Origin: Brasenia schreberi
Lineage: Eukaryota > Streptophyta > Magnoliopsida > Nymphaeales > Cabombaceae
Direction of reading: 5' to 3'
DNA: 64,000 nt
NCBI GenBank assembly: GCA_036023115.1
Contig: JAYKKT010000040.1
Span: forward strand, 6,730,001 to 6,794,000
Part shown: in pieces, positions 36,901 to 48,720 of the stretch
Layout: every line of letters begins with the position of its first letter
Position numbering within the stretch: the stretch's first letter is position 1
The notes under the pieces: model-generated
Database searches by the model: none
Seen by the model: only the letters and a program-made list of their open reading frames with translations
Told to the model about the DNA's origin: nothing
Made by a program: the position numbers and the translations under genes

Positions 36901-39900
36901 GTTGACAATTTGACAACAACGCTGTTGGTTTAGATTTAAAATCACGTTGCTTTATTTTCATCTTCTTCCATCTCTTTTTCTTTCTCGATTGTTCTTTTCT
37001 ACTTTTCCATATGTCTAATCTATATGTTTTTATTTCTTGATTACATACAAAATGCATTATATCTTTGTTATGTAGTGCTTTATTTAAGTTGAGCAACTCT
37101 ACTGGTTTAGATTTAAAATCAACGTCACTTAATTCACATCAATAGTGTATTCATATGGCTTTGTTTACCGTTTAGAATTAACTGTATATTTTCTATCTGT
37201 TATTTTTTACTTAATGGTGTAAAACAGTTAATCTACTCTACCTTAATATGTCCCGCTAGCACCCTATTGGCTAGTACTTTGTTGGGAACTCCTGCCTAAC
37301 CCTTAGCCTGATATTCTAATCCCACAAGAAATAGGGTACTTACAGACTTGGACTTTTAGTCCTTTCGTATCTAATCCAACTTGTTACCCCATACTTTACT
37401 GCTTGGCCCTTGTTATCGGATGGATCCAACTTCACAAATAAGGAGGCATCACATATTCTCAAAAGAAAGATGATCACTCTTGCGAGAATCATTTTTTAAC
37501 CTCCCAAAAAGCCCTTTGTGTATTTATGGGTCACTGCAAGACTTGGTTTGGCTAATAAGTTTTCCTATTTTAATTGCCTTCTGTAAGTGTTGATTGAAAG
37601 ATAATATCTAGTCACTGTCTGTGTGGTATTGGTTTTTTCCTCCCAGCTTCCTATATTTGGATCTCTTTAGAGGGAAGTGTGTAAAACTCTCATTGGTTGT
37701 TGCATATAATGACAAAGTTTTCATGTGCTGCTAATATGGTGAAGTGGTTGAGGCTTGTGCATGAGGATGTGATGTTGAATTTTATACTGCAGATACAAAA
37801 GATTCAACTTCTGACGGAAAATATTGGAGTTGTCTACAGGTAATTTTGATCTTTGTGCAATTTTGGAGTTCAACGATTTCCTTTATATTCTAAAGGGACA
37901 AATTCCTTGCTTGTGGTTAGAATCGTCTAACATAATTTCTTCTTTGTATCTAGTGGGATGGGCCCTGACTTTCGTGTCTTAGTTCGGAAGAGTAGAAAGC
38001 AAGCACAACAATATTACAGATTATACAAAGTATGCACAAATTTTCCTTAGCTCTGCAACCGTGTTGTTTTACTAAACAAAGAGCATTTACAAGTTGTGAG
38101 TGAAAGATGTACATAAGCAGAAATGCTAATGCAACAATGTAACAATGTAGGAGCTTGTACCAGTAACCCAACTTGTGAGGGAGACTGCAGCTGTCATGCA
38201 AGAATTTACTCAGTCTGGGTAACTATCTCACAATCATATGCATTCGGCCACATCTGTAAATTAATGTTTTGATGATCACATCCTTAAATGCAGTGGCGTG
38301 AGACCATTTGGAGTTTCCTTGCTTGTTGCTGGATATGATGACAACGGCCCCCAACTTTATCAGGTGAGCATCTTAGTGTGTAATGGGTTTACCCCATCAT
38401 TTTATGGAATTAGCTTCCAAAAATGAAACTGTCACCATTGGCAAACTCAGATGCTCATCAAGTGTTTCTATGGGGTTTTGATATCTATCCATGAATTTGT
38501 TTCCAGCTTTTGTTATTATCTCTAGTTTGCTATTTTGACACACTCGTTTTCTAACATACCATGGTATATCCCCTTTTCCTGCTTTTGCTGTTATCTCTAG
38601 TTTTCTATATTGACAAACTGTGCCTCATGTTTTATTTAGTCTACCATCTAGTTGTTTGATTTAACCCCTACCTGTAAATGGTTGATTGTTTCATCGGTGC
38701 ACTATCTTTTGGCTGGTTGGATCTCACAAACTTGACATGGTATGCTTTTCTGTTTGCTCCACTCACAGGTGGATCCTTCAGGTTCGTATTTCTCCTGGAA
38801 AGCATCTGCCATGGGGAAAAACGTGTCCAATGCCAAGACCTTTCTTGAGAAAAGGTAGGTGAACATTTTATGTAACTTTATTTCATTTCTGAATGTTGGC
38901 GTTGGTTCTCTAAATCGAAAAGCTTGAGAAAGGAGCAAATGCAGAATTCAGCCTAGTTAGAAAAGCTTAAGAAAATTATGTTGCACAACTGAACCATTTC
39001 TAGTTAACAAGTTAGGAATATTCTACAGCTGACCCATTGAGGGGCTTCATGATTAACTACTACAAGTTGATGAAATGCAGTACAATCATTCTCCTTTTTC
39101 TTTTGATTCAATGGACGATGCCTTCTCTTATGAATCCTCAGCACCTTTACTTCTCTTTACCCTCTTGAGCAAACTTTCTTGTGGAGTTCTGAATCATAGT
39201 TTTGTAATTTTTATTCTTCCTCTTACTGTTTCTGAAAGGTCTACTTAGCTCTCTGATGATGTTGCATGAATCATCTCTTCTTTCTCAGGAGCAAAGAATT
39301 TAGCACCACCTAATGTCCTAATAGGAATGACCACCACCGTCACTCATTTGGAACTCGCTATTCTAGTATTTCAGTTTGAATTTTCATAGGCTGAGATCTA
39401 ATGGAAGTGGTATCTTGTTAACTTTTAAAAGGTTCTAGCATCAGTCTGATGCTACCTTTCTAGACGTCAAAGTTTTCACTTCCACATCTACTTCACCTTG
39501 TAGCTTAGCTCTAAAGCTTGTTTGTTTAAAAGAACAATATAGCGTGGTGGACTTGTTTGTTTTTATCTGTTTGTCGCTTCTTGAATCACCATCTATTGAA
39601 GCTGTGCGTTTTTGTTTTTTTATTTTACATGCTGTGGCTTCCATGCTCTCTAGATGCCTAGAAGGTCGATTTAAAATCATTATCGCTCAATGTGTTTGGG
39701 ATTTGAAACAGGTACACGGATGACATGGAGCTGGATGATGCAGTCCATACAGCTATATTGACACTGAAAGAAGGGTATGAATGACAAGGCTGTTTTGTTT
39801 TACACAATTTATTTTGTTATTCTTGCTGTTTATCCTAATCCAATAATTTCTGTAACCTCTCTAGGTTTGAAGGCCAAATTTCTGGTAAAAATATTGAGAT

Positions 39901-42788
39901 TGGTATAATTGGTGCCGACCGAGTTTTCAGGTTAGCTCTTGGTCCGAGCTTCTCTAAGTTGACATAATTCTGGTTCCTGTTATATGATAGCACCGCAGCG
40001 TTCATGCACATAAAGGAACGACGCATGCTGGTGCAGTTGGTGTGAGTTACATAAACTGTGTCGTGTGTCTGGGATGTGATTTATATTACATTCTTGTGGG
40101 CACAGATGCTGTGGGTGCAGCATAGATATTTCGGTGCCTGCAAATTATGATTGAAATTTATACCTGGTGAGAAAAGTGTGGCAAACGGTTGATGTTTGGT
40201 TTGGTTTTGTTTGGTGTACTTGATGAAAAGAATGAACCAGCGAATGGTTCAATGGATGGAATTATTTGTGGTGTAACTGGTAAAAGATCTGCAGCTTGCC
40301 TTGCAGAGAACACACGCATGCGCTCAACACACACACATATACACATGTATTATATAATGATACAGATGAAGTTCTGGACGATAAATTATGAACCAAAAGT
40401 CTAGTGTATGAAACATGCGGATTCCATATCGAGTGCCTGAGGCTACAAAGAAGTCACTTATATTTGAACATAGGGACAGAAGGTTGACAGTGTGCACCAG
40501 TGTATCCTATTCTTTTAACAAGGGTAACATGATGTAACCGAGGTTTCGCCACTTTCCATCAGAAAATGTAAAAGAGCGGGGATGTTAAAGTCAGGTGCCA
40601 GGACAATCAAATAGCCCTCAATGTTGGTTCTCCATGGTATGACAGTCATGTGGGCATCATTCCACTTTCGAACATATAGAAAAATCTTAGGATTTAGTGA
40701 GATTGCAAGCTTTTGGTTGTTATCAAGTCCTCCACCATGTTCTCCGCCATGTCTCTCTCTCTCAAGATGTAATTTGAGTGCACGCTCACTACTTTACAAC
40801 AACAACAACTAAGCCTTTTCCCATACTAGACGGGGTCGGCTACATGGATTCTTTGTTTCCACAGATCCCTATCGTGTGCCATGTTAGCAGTTAACTCACA
40901 ATAAGCTAGATCATTCTTTATTGTTTCTTTCCGACACTTTTGTGGTCGTCCTCTACCTCTTTTTAATACTTTCCAAATTTAGTTTTTCTAACCTTCTTAC
41001 AGGTTCTTCTTTTGATCTTCTTTCTATATGTCCAAACCATCTTAAACGATATTCTCTCATTTTATCCTCTATTGGTGTCACTCCTAATTTGTTTCTAATA
41101 ACCTCATTATGTATACGGTCTTTTCTTGTATGACCACTCATCCATCTTAACATCTTCATTTCTGTCACAGACATCTTTTGTACATGTTGATGATTAACTG
41201 CCCAACACTCAGAACCATAAAACATGGCAAGCCTAATTGCTGCTCTATAATATTTACCTTCTAATTTTAATGATATCTTCTTATTACAAAGAATACTTGA
41301 TGCTCATCTCCATTTTAAGCAACCAGCATTAATTATATGTGTTACATCTCCATCAATTCTTCCATCACTCTGAAAAATTGACCTTAGGTATTTAAAACTT
41401 TCCTTTTAGGGGATGCAATGTGTGTCAATTTTAATTTTTGTCCTTTGAGGTAACCAAATGATCAAACTTACATTTCATATATTCTGTCTTTGTTGTACTA
41501 AGTCGGAGGCCTTTGCTTTCTAATGTTTTTCTCCATAGTTCCAATTTTCTATTAACTTTTTCCTTAGACTCCTCCACTAATACAATGTCATCTGCAAATA
41601 ACATACACCAAGGTACTTCATCTTGAATATGTTTTGTTAACTCATCCATCACCATTATAAATAAGTATGGACTTAAAGTTTATCCGTGATGTAACCCAAT
41701 ATTAACTTCAAAGAAATGTGTCATTCTTTCATGAGTCATCACACATGTTTTTGCACCATCATACATGTCTCTTATAAGGTTAATATATGTCAATGGGATA
41801 CCTCTTTTTTCGAAAGTTCTCCAAAGAACCTCCCTCGGTACCCTATCATAAGCTTTTTCTAGATCAATAAATATCATGTGAAGGTCTTTCTTTTTTACTC
41901 TAAAATGTTCCATAAGACATCTCAAAAGATGAATCTTTTCAATAGTAGATTTGCCTGGCATGAATCTAAATTGGTTGTCCGTTGTACTTGATATTTGTCT
42001 TAACCTACGTTCGATAATTCTTTCCCATAATTTCATAGTATGGCTCATTAACTTGATACCTTGATAATTCACATAATTTTGAATGTCTCTCTTGTTCTTA
42101 TATATGGGTATAAGTATACTTGCTCTTCATTCCTCGGGCATCTTTTGGTTTTTTCATATTTTATTAAATAGTCTTGTGAGCCAAGTGATTCATATTTCTC
42201 CTAGTATTTTCCAAACTTCTATAGGAATATTATCTGGTCCTACCGATTTATCACCTTTCATATGTTTAAGAGTCTCTTTGACTTCATTCTTTTGAATACG
42301 TCAGTAGAAATTGTGGTTTATATACTTTTCTGATTTGGCTAACTCTCCTAAGCTAATACTAACATCTTTATTTTCATTAAAAAGTTTATAAAAATAGTTT
42401 TTCCATCTATTTCTTATATCATCATTTGCCGCTAGAATTTTTTCATCCTAATCTTTGATGCATCTAACATAATTAAGATCTTTATCGCAACTAACGACTT
42501 TTCTCCTAAGCTAATACTAACATCTTTATTTTCATTAAAAAGATTATAAAAATAGTTTTTTCATCTATTTCTTATATCATCATTTGCCAATAGGATTTTT
42601 TCATCATCGTCTTTGATGCATCTAACATAATTAAGATCTTTATCGCATAAAAATACTTTTCTGATTTGGTTTATAGTGCACGCTCACTACTTTGTCGCAT
42701 TAAAATTCCAACTAACGACTTCTGGCTATTTTTATGCAGAGTACTGAAACCATCCGAAATTGATGATTACCTTGCTGAGGTTGAGTAG
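27925..42788 (+). CDS. PAB1: 20S proteasome subunit alpha type-2 (11 exons)
   Basis: Encodes the alpha-2 subunit of the 20S core proteasome, part of the outer heptameric ring that gates the proteolytic chamber in cytosol and nucleus. Exons: 27925-27965, 28065-28141, 28641-28705, 37793-37839, 37954-38029, 38151-38218, 38294-38363, 38769-38854, 39712-39774, 39865-39930, 42740-42788. They total 708 nt, giving 235 aa plus stop, the length I expect for plant PAB proteins. It starts [13 protein letters not shown] with the alpha-subunit signature [13 protein letters not shown]; later segments include [57 protein letters not shown] and [18 protein letters not shown], and it ends DDYLAEVE. Every exon border is GT-AG and no stop or frameshift occurs. 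Intron 3 (28706-37792, 9.1 kb) holds a nested LINE/hAT stack and intron 10 (39931-42739, 2.8 kb) a LINE, all on the opposite strand. The gene appears functional; splicing efficiency across intron 3 is not known. Confidence 0.97.
28706..28953 (+). other. Proteasome intron 3, start
   Basis: Native intron sequence between exon 3 (donor GTAAGA at 28706) and the RTE-B insertion. Nothing else is recognised. Confidence 0.8.
30152..33153 (-). mobile_element. hAT-2 DNA transposon
   Basis: A 3002-bp hAT element flanked by a perfect 8-bp TSD GTTTATAT (30144-30151 and 33154-33161). The ends are CAGTGTTGTC on the left and, inverted, CAGTGTTATC on the right. Both ends carry clustered CGATACG/CGTATCG motifs. 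The minus strand keeps pieces of a DUF659/hAT transposase at 32191-31233 ([62 protein letters not shown]) with several stops, so it is dead. It is a sister of the element at 54764-58026. Confidence 0.9.
33361..34475 (-). mobile_element. RTE LINE C, 5'-truncated, inside RTE-B
   Basis: A 5'-truncated RTE LINE with an AACAACAACAAC tail at 33361. It encodes [33 protein letters not shown] and [12 protein letters not shown] (RT core, 34473-33991) and the C-terminal [20 protein letters not shown] (33787-33389), with a frame break between. RTE-B sequence resumes on both sides. No clear target duplication is seen, and about 8 bp of RTE-B may be lost at the right edge, whose exact position is uncertain. 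Confidence 0.8.
35591..37792 (+). other. Proteasome intron 3, 3' part
   Basis: Native intron sequence after the LINE stack. It includes a CT-rich stretch at 36650-36820 and a direct duplication at about 36775-37130. The acceptor ACTGCAG ends at 37792. No gene lies in it. Confidence 0.75.
36775..37130. repeat. Tandem duplication of about 175-180 bp in intron 3
   Basis: TTATTTTCTTCTTCTTCCACCTC near 36776 recurs as TTATTTTCATCTTCTTCCATCTC near 36952. The similarity continues through CATATGTCTAATATGTATG to TTTAGATTTAAAATCA (ending near 36940 and 37124). The copies are clearly diverged. Confidence 0.75.
38855..39711 (+). other. Proteasome intron 8
   Basis: An 857-bp intron from donor GTAGGT to acceptor AAACAG. 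I see no repeats or coding sequence in it. Confidence 0.8.
40796..42674 (-). mobile_element. RTE LINE D, 5'-truncated, in proteasome intron 10
   Basis: A minus-strand RTE LINE with a perfect 19-bp TSD AGTGCACGCTCACTACTTT at 40777-40795 and 42675-42693. The tail is ACAACAACAACAACT on the plus strand. RT fragments include [20 protein letters not shown] and [12 protein letters not shown], and the C-terminus [20 protein letters not shown]. Stops and shifts make it dead. Near the 5' end a 157-bp unit is duplicated (42346 and 42503). Confidence 0.93.
42346..42659. repeat. 157-bp tandem duplication in RTE-D
   Basis: CTCCTAAGCTAATACTAACA starts at 42346 and again at 42503; the two 157-bp copies are close. 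The first copy ends with CAACTAACGACTT, which also occurs in the host intron at about 42709-42721, outside the LINE. Confidence 0.88.
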
Positions 42789-44738
42789 CTGACGTTTTCG
42801 ATGTCACTGAGCTGAATTATTACGTTGAGTTGTTTACCAGAAGATAGTCCTATTGCTGTTTCATTCAAGAGAATTTCTCTTTTTCGTTTTATTGTATTCC
42901 AAAGTTTTCTCTTTTCTATGTTGTCAAAGTTATCCGTTGATCTTTATTTTGATTGCATTTGCTTAAGTTAGAACCAGTTTTTATATTGGAGAACTTCAAA
43001 AGTCGTACAAGTAAACCATCTATCTTCTCAAGGTTACCTATTTAAAAAGGTTTGAAGGAGAAAAAGCTTGCCCGAACGAAGTTGGAGAGGAAGTGGAAGA
43101 CTAAGACTGACAAAGATGACAATTTTTATACTCATTCATCACTTCTATCTCTACTGTACGTAAATTAGGTCTTTTTGGTCAGTTTTACAAGCCTTATGTT
43201 TCGAACAGAGTACAAAACTGGCTCTCAGAGCCCGTAGGCCATGGGAAAAGAAGACCAGACAGAGCTTGAGCATGAGAGAAGGAAAAAGAACTGTTGGGAA
43301 ATAATCAAAAGAACTTCCGAAACCAAAACCAAACTTGTCTCCGCACTAAATTGAGGTTGATCTTCTTTCAGCATTATTTAATTCTTACGAAGCCAGACTT
43401 ATTTGTATTAAAAAACGTCCCTGTGAAAAGGAAGAAATCTAAGATACAATCATGCAAGAAAATAGGGGATAAAACCAGAGGACAATTCATGATGAAACGA
43501 ACATCAAATAGACACTGTTGGATTGTAATAATATTCTTAACCTTGTACTTTTGTGAAAAGTCAACAAACACCATCTATTTAATTTGTTTGTTAATATAAG
43601 TACTAGAAAATTTGAAGGAAAATTGTTTGACCTTTAAAAAGGTAACAACAAAGCCTTTTTCTCATATTAGATGGGTGGGTTACATAGTTTCTTTGTTTTC
43701 ATAAAGCTCGATCATGTATCAATGGTAACAGTTAATTCATTATAAACCAGATTATTCTTTATTGTTTCACCAATCATTATGTATAAATAGTACCAAGCTG
43801 AAAGGGAATATGGACATTGCTGGAGTTTAAGCTTTCACCAATAGCCAGTTGCAGCTTATATTTCAACGCACCAAGGGTTGGTATCTTTGTTTATCGGGGT
43901 GTGGATACTAGTATGAGGCACCTTCTACCGTGCCTGAGTAAGTATTAGTGCTGGTATCGCTGATCTAAGGGTATATCGCTTCAACTCACTTGTTCTACAT
44001 CACTGATAAAAATCATCGTTTTTATCATCTTCCTTCTTCCATGGTTAAATGATCCACTTCACACCTTTCACAGTTGCAGGGGTCAAAGTTCATTAAACTC
44101 ACGAGAGATGCTAAACCAACACATATCAGACATGGAAGCATAAAAGATTGCATGATCCAATGCGATGACAGAAGGAAGAAAAGAAAAAAAATCAAGAGGA
44201 AAGCCATACTAAAGATTTAGCACGATCTGATATTGAGGCTTACCACCATGAGTGAGGCAATTCTTAATGCCGAAAATGAAGGATATAAGCTTAAAAGAGA
44301 GCGAACTGTTACACGTTACATGTTCTGGTGACAAAATCATCTTAAGAACCTTACGGCAAAGGTACCTAACAAGCTCATCTGCCTCTTTAGAAGGTAGCAG
44401 GGCCTTGTAAGAGTGTAGAAATACCATATGGACATGCAAAACTCGTGGGCTGGAACAGGATGATTCCGGGTTCCTTGGGCTTCTGTATACTGGTGGTGCA
44501 CTTCACCAGAAAAGATAAGATATTTTGCTCATTGAATTTAATCACTTCTAACCTCTGGCAACACAATCAAAGAATTTATCAATCTTTATTTTGTACTACA
44601 GCCAATGCCTTTTCTTGGTCTCTTTTAGAGAGCCAATTAAATAAACCCATCCTACCAAATGCAGTAGGATTCAGCATATTGTACATGCCAAATATTGCTG
44701 AGAGGGTCGAAAAATCAAATAAAAAAATACAAAGACAA
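42789..44738 (+). other. Proteasome 3' UTR and intergenic DNA
   Basis: The first 150-200 bp are the likely 3' UTR. Beyond that lies a decayed RTE 3' end (43645-43770). 43780-44738 holds no gene that I recognise. Confidence 0.55.
43645..43770 (-). mobile_element. RTE LINE 3'-end fragment
   Basis: GGTAACAACAAAGCCTTTTT, a variant of GATGGGGTCGGCTACATGG, and ATTCTTTATTGTTTC match the last about 130 bp of RTE-E on the minus strand, with many changes. No target duplication is evident. Confidence 0.7.
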
Positions 44739-45631
44739 CTAAACTAGTGTTGTTTCATTACTTTGGGGATGGTTGCAATGATCTCCCTGCCATGCCCACA
44801 CCAGATCCTTTAGAGACGGCTTGAGACCTTGATCACAAAACCTCTCATATTCCAAAGTGTCCCCTGCTGACTTCTTGACCTCTACAACAAACAGGTCGGG
44901 TGTGACCTCAAAAATCTCGGCATTTATGGACAAGTGACCCTTTCTTCCTTCTTTGCTACCCTGCAGCTTCACCATCCCATCCTTCTTCTTTACCTTAAAG
45001 CTCTCCGTCTCAGCTATCTGTTCCAGCTTCGACACGATATTGGAGGCCGGCTTTTGTGTCGTAAACCGCACCTCGCGTTTCACAGTGTTGTCTTTCTCAA
45101 ACAAACCGGAAAGATTGAAACCGGCTGAGCGAGATATGATGTCAAAGGCATTCATGCAACTTGGTCTCAAAGAAGGTATATTGCTCCCATTGTCACAACC
45201 CGACGGCACAAATGTTGCATCAACATCCCCAAGGTCGATCTGATCGTCTCCAAGCGTTGGCATATCAATTGGCTTGAACCCCTTCTCAAACCATGGATTC
45301 TTCATGATCCCAGCTATGCTGATTCTCGTACTTGGGTTCGGGTGAGTTGTTGGAAGTAGCGACGGCTGAGGTCCTCGCTAAATCGGCCTTTTTCGATTTT
45401 AGAGAACAATTCGCCGCCCTTGACGAATTCCATGACGAAGTAGATTTTGGTTTTGGTTGCGAGGACCTCTTGGAGCCTCACGATGTTGGGGTGGTGGAGA
45501 CGGCTCATGATGGAGATCTCGCGCTTCACGTTGGCGGCGAGGGTCGTGCCGGCGATCTTCTTTTTGCTTATCACCTTGACTGCGGCGCTTTGCCCGGTCT
45601 CTACGTGACGCGCGTAATAGACCTTGGCAAA
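44739..45631 (-). pseudogene. CBL-interacting protein kinase (CIPK) pseudogene
   Basis: A minus-strand remnant of a CIPK (SnRK3) calcium-signalling kinase. The N-terminal lobe is recognisable from [14 protein letters not shown] through AVKVISKKK (ATP-binding Lys), [17 protein letters not shown] and [16 protein letters not shown] to [12 protein letters not shown] sequence near 45345. The glycine loop before it is replaced by unrelated sequence. The frame then jumps by one base straight to [18 protein letters not shown], so the catalytic loop, DFG and APE segments (about 140 aa in normal CIPKs) are deleted. The regulatory half is open from 45305 to the stop at 44741-44739, with the NAF motif MNAFDIISRSAGFNLSGLF (calcineurin-B-like protein binding) and the following phosphatase-interaction region. 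No introns are seen, as in intron-poor CIPKs. It cannot be an active kinase. Confidence 0.92.
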
Positions 45632-46726
45632 TGGTATGCTAGCATAATGTGGGAGTAGGTGCTCTAGCTTGTGGATCAGATCGTCCTTGATGAGTGAATC
45701 ATCTATGCACCTCCATGGCACCATTCATGGCACCACACAGATCGCCCATGGTGCCATCTGAATTGCCTATATCAAACATGATTGGACCTCTTTGAGCACC
45801 TTAACATTCTTCCGAGTAAGTGTATAAAAATGTTTAAACATTTTAGTGAAGATTTGAATTACTTGCATTTAAATGTAAAATACAAATAATACTAAAAAAA
45901 TATAAATGATACTTTTAATTTAAATCTTCGCATTTGAGCTTAAAAATCAAACCATAAAAATGTTTTTACGTACCTAATGATATTATGTATTTATATATAT
46001 TTGAGATTTCAATTACATTAAATTTTCAAAAACCGAACAACGAAAATGTTTAAGAATATGTAATAAGAAGGCGCTGCCGGTTTGTGACGCTTTCGTCAAA
46101 AAGCATCCCGGTGGACCTTATAAAAAATGCCTGCAAAAGTTCTCTCTCCTAGGGCTTTTCACAAATGAAAATACTTGGATTGGATCCTTCTCATGAAGCC
46201 ACACTTGATCCATATCGGATTTATCAATTTGGTCCTTTTGGGCGCTCCCCAGTGAGCCCAACACTACAGATGCAGCATCGTTAATTTGTCTCCTCTGATC
46301 ATGTGTGTGTGTGAACGTGCGCGTCTCATAAAAGAGAGAAGAAGAAGAAGAAGAGAACCTTTTGCGCTGGACGGACCTCTGATCGATCTAATTGCTGTTC
46401 AATGGTGGAAACTTTTAAAGAAGAAGAAAGGAGGGGGAGCTTTGGAGCCTTGCCATTGGCAGGTCCCGAAAGAATCCCCAAGGACTTGAATCTTGCGTTT
46501 AGTTGCATTTAAATATTAGGGCACCAACAAAGAAAGGAAGAAGAAGAATATCTGGGAAAAATGCTCTTCATTGCGAGGGCGAAGGGCTCACGGTAACCGA
46601 CGATAGAAAATCGGAAGGAAGGATGCGATCTTCAAGGGCTATCGTTGGAGGCCTAGAACTGAAATCAATGCGTTCTGAAGAGCCTTTTTTGGGGAGAACG
46701 TACAGATCAGCACCAAAAGGGAAAAA
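45632..46726. other. Intergenic, AT-rich then GA-rich
   Basis: 45780-46060 is AT-rich; 46310-46560 has GAAGAAGAAG runs. Short frames occur but none resembles a known protein. Confidence 0.55.
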
Positions 46727-46827
46727 CGTTAGCTCAACCGCAGGCGCTTTAGCGTCGTTGCCGCTGGTGGGGAGTTTGATTCTCAGAGGGTGTGTTAGGT
46801 TTTGGCCTTTTCTTGTAGGAAAAAAAA
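46727..46827 (+). mobile_element. tRNA-derived SINE, copy d
   Basis: Plus-strand copy with A-box region GTTAGCTCAACCGCAGG and B-box region GGGAGTTTGATTCTC. The body ends GGCCTTTTCTTGTAGG and is followed by an A-run (46820-46827). The wording matches copy e. Confidence 0.75.
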
Positions 46828-47032
46828 GGCCTGCAGAAACAAACACTATCCCATACCCTAAAAAAAGAAAAAACCAATGCATTTTCTTTTTTTCTTTTTT
46901 CTTATAGAGCACTTTCTTTCTTCTTAAAGCACTTGCTTAGGTTTCAATTTTTGTGAGATGCCATGATAAAAAAAAAACTAATTGATAATTAAAAGAATTA
47001 GTCCTAATTGATTTTTTTGTATGAGTATGCAT

Positions 47033-47148
47033 GCTTAGCATTAGTTTATCCGACAAGACTCTCTTACTCTCACGACACAAGTTAGATTCTTGAGCGGTGC
47101 ATACGTGTGTGTAAAGCTTTGGCCTTCTATTGTAAAAAGAAAAAAGGA
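47033..47148 (+). repeat. Diverged SINE copy f (candidate)
   Basis: Shares the layout and 3' words of the SINE family: TAGCATTAGTTTATCCGACA, TTAGATTCTTGAG, and GCTTTGGCCTTCTATTGTAA followed by an A-rich end. The box motifs are poor, so it is an old copy. Confidence 0.5.
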
Positions 47149-47351
47149 ATTATGATTAGAGCTGGTAAGCAGTTTGGTAGAGTCAACCAAGTGCAATTGC
47201 ACATGAATTAGAGATGGTTATTCACACCTGATCCAACCCTACAAGGATGTAGATTATCAAAACTGAGAACATGCTTGGCGACTGGTCGGGCTGGGATAAA
47301 CTTTTCACGGTTGAGCGGGGTTCGGTTTAGAGTGAACCCAACTCAATTCAA

Positions 47352-47622
<271 letters not shown>

Positions 47623-47840
47623 TCAAATGAACGATTTTAGCCTCAATCAAAATACTCAACTCAAAACAATGTCGCCCACCTTTTCCCATGGTCTCACGCC
47701 CCCTCATCTCTTAAGCTTTTGTAAATAGGAAAGAAATGGATGGCATTCACATTCGACTATGATCTTTTGACTCAGGCCTAGAATTATCTGTTTGATTACA
47801 TAAAATACTAGTTTATGTAATTCAAAAAGCTATATAATGA

Positions 47841-47952
47841 GTACCAAGAGCATTAGCTCAACGGTAGGGTGCTGTTGCTGCTGGTGGGGAGTTCAACTCC
47901 CTGAGGGTGCGTGCGTGAGTGTGGGTGTTAGCTTTCCTCTTCTAACTCCAAA
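47841..47952 (+). mobile_element. tRNA-derived SINE, copy e (best preserved)
   Basis: The head resembles a tRNA gene with A-box TAGCTCAACGGTAGG (47854-47868) and B-box GTTCAACTCC (47891-47900). The body ends TAGCTTTCCTCTTCTAACTCC, then an A-run. The flanks AAAAAGCTATATAATGA (47824-47840) and AAAAAGCTATAATGA (from about 47953) are a target duplication with a 2-bp difference. It is not a functional tRNA: the cloverleaf does not continue past the B-box region. Confidence 0.82.
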
Positions 47953-47956
47953 AAAA

Positions 47957-48684
47957 AGCTATAATGAAAACTTATTTTTAAATAAAAATAGCCTTTTAGA
48001 ATCAATGGGAGTTAGATTGAGTTGAGGTGGGTTTAATTTGGGACGGTTGAGGTTTGTGAACCCCGAAATCCACAGGGCGGGCCAGAGAGAATTGTGTTAA
48101 GTTTTGTAATAAGGGTCGGATTCAGATTTGCCACCAAACCACCCAACCTGCCCCATTGCCATCCCTAACATGAAACGAGATGGACGAGCTGACCATTAGG
48201 CACGTTAAAGTTAGCAGTGCCTAGATTTATTTCATGATCCAAACCGAAAAGAATATGCGTTGTTCATGTTCAGCTACTATATAGCTCAGTGAGTCTGCTT
48301 AGAGTCAGTTTGTGGAGATACAAACAAAATACAAACCACTCCCCACGAGTTGAGCTAAGCCAAACCATGAGCAGCTTGATTGATCTGACTGGGGAAGATG
48401 AGAAACGATGACTGCAGGCAAAAGTATGGTGGTTCGCATAGTCACCAAGGGGTTGTCTGATTCTGAGGCTTGACTAAGGAATTAGAACTACAGTTGCCGT
48501 CGCAATCAAATGCACGCAAAAATAGTGTAGTTTCAAGTTGGGTTTCACATTGCGGGCAAAAGGCGTCAAGTGATTGAATTCCTTGTTGAAGCCATGTTAG
48601 ATATTTGCAACAAATCCGCAACGCCAAGACATACTCGAGTGCCCAAAAGCTTATAGAGAGAGGAGTCCTACAACTTTCCACTCA
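47957..48684. other. Intergenic before RTE-E
   Basis: 48000-48170 is a CCCAACC/GGGCGGG-rich dispersed repeat ending in GCCATCCCTAACATG. A minus-strand 79-aa frame (48681-48442) holds a CPQCETQLETT zinc-ribbon-like string that I could not assign. The left TSD of RTE-E is at 48669-48684. Confidence 0.5.
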
Positions 48685-48720
48685 ACAACAACAACAACAA
48701 CAACTAAGCCTTTTCCCATA

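Noticed and set aside
36597..36913. Hydrophobic 81-87 aa frames resembling membrane proteins
   Set aside because: They come from CT-rich intron sequence of the proteasome gene and the region is partly a tandem duplication.
46286..46912. Overlapping frames of 67-134 aa on both strands
   Set aside because: Low-complexity GA-rich sequence and a SINE; no conserved motif.
47841..47952. Possible functional tRNA gene
   Set aside because: A and B boxes fit, but the acceptor stem and 3' half do not fold as a tRNA, and the copy has a SINE body, A-rich end and target duplication.
48442..48681. Zinc-ribbon-like CPQCETQLETT in a 79-aa minus-strand frame
   Set aside because: Only one pair of cysteines fits and no flanking domain is seen; left as unassigned intergenic DNA.
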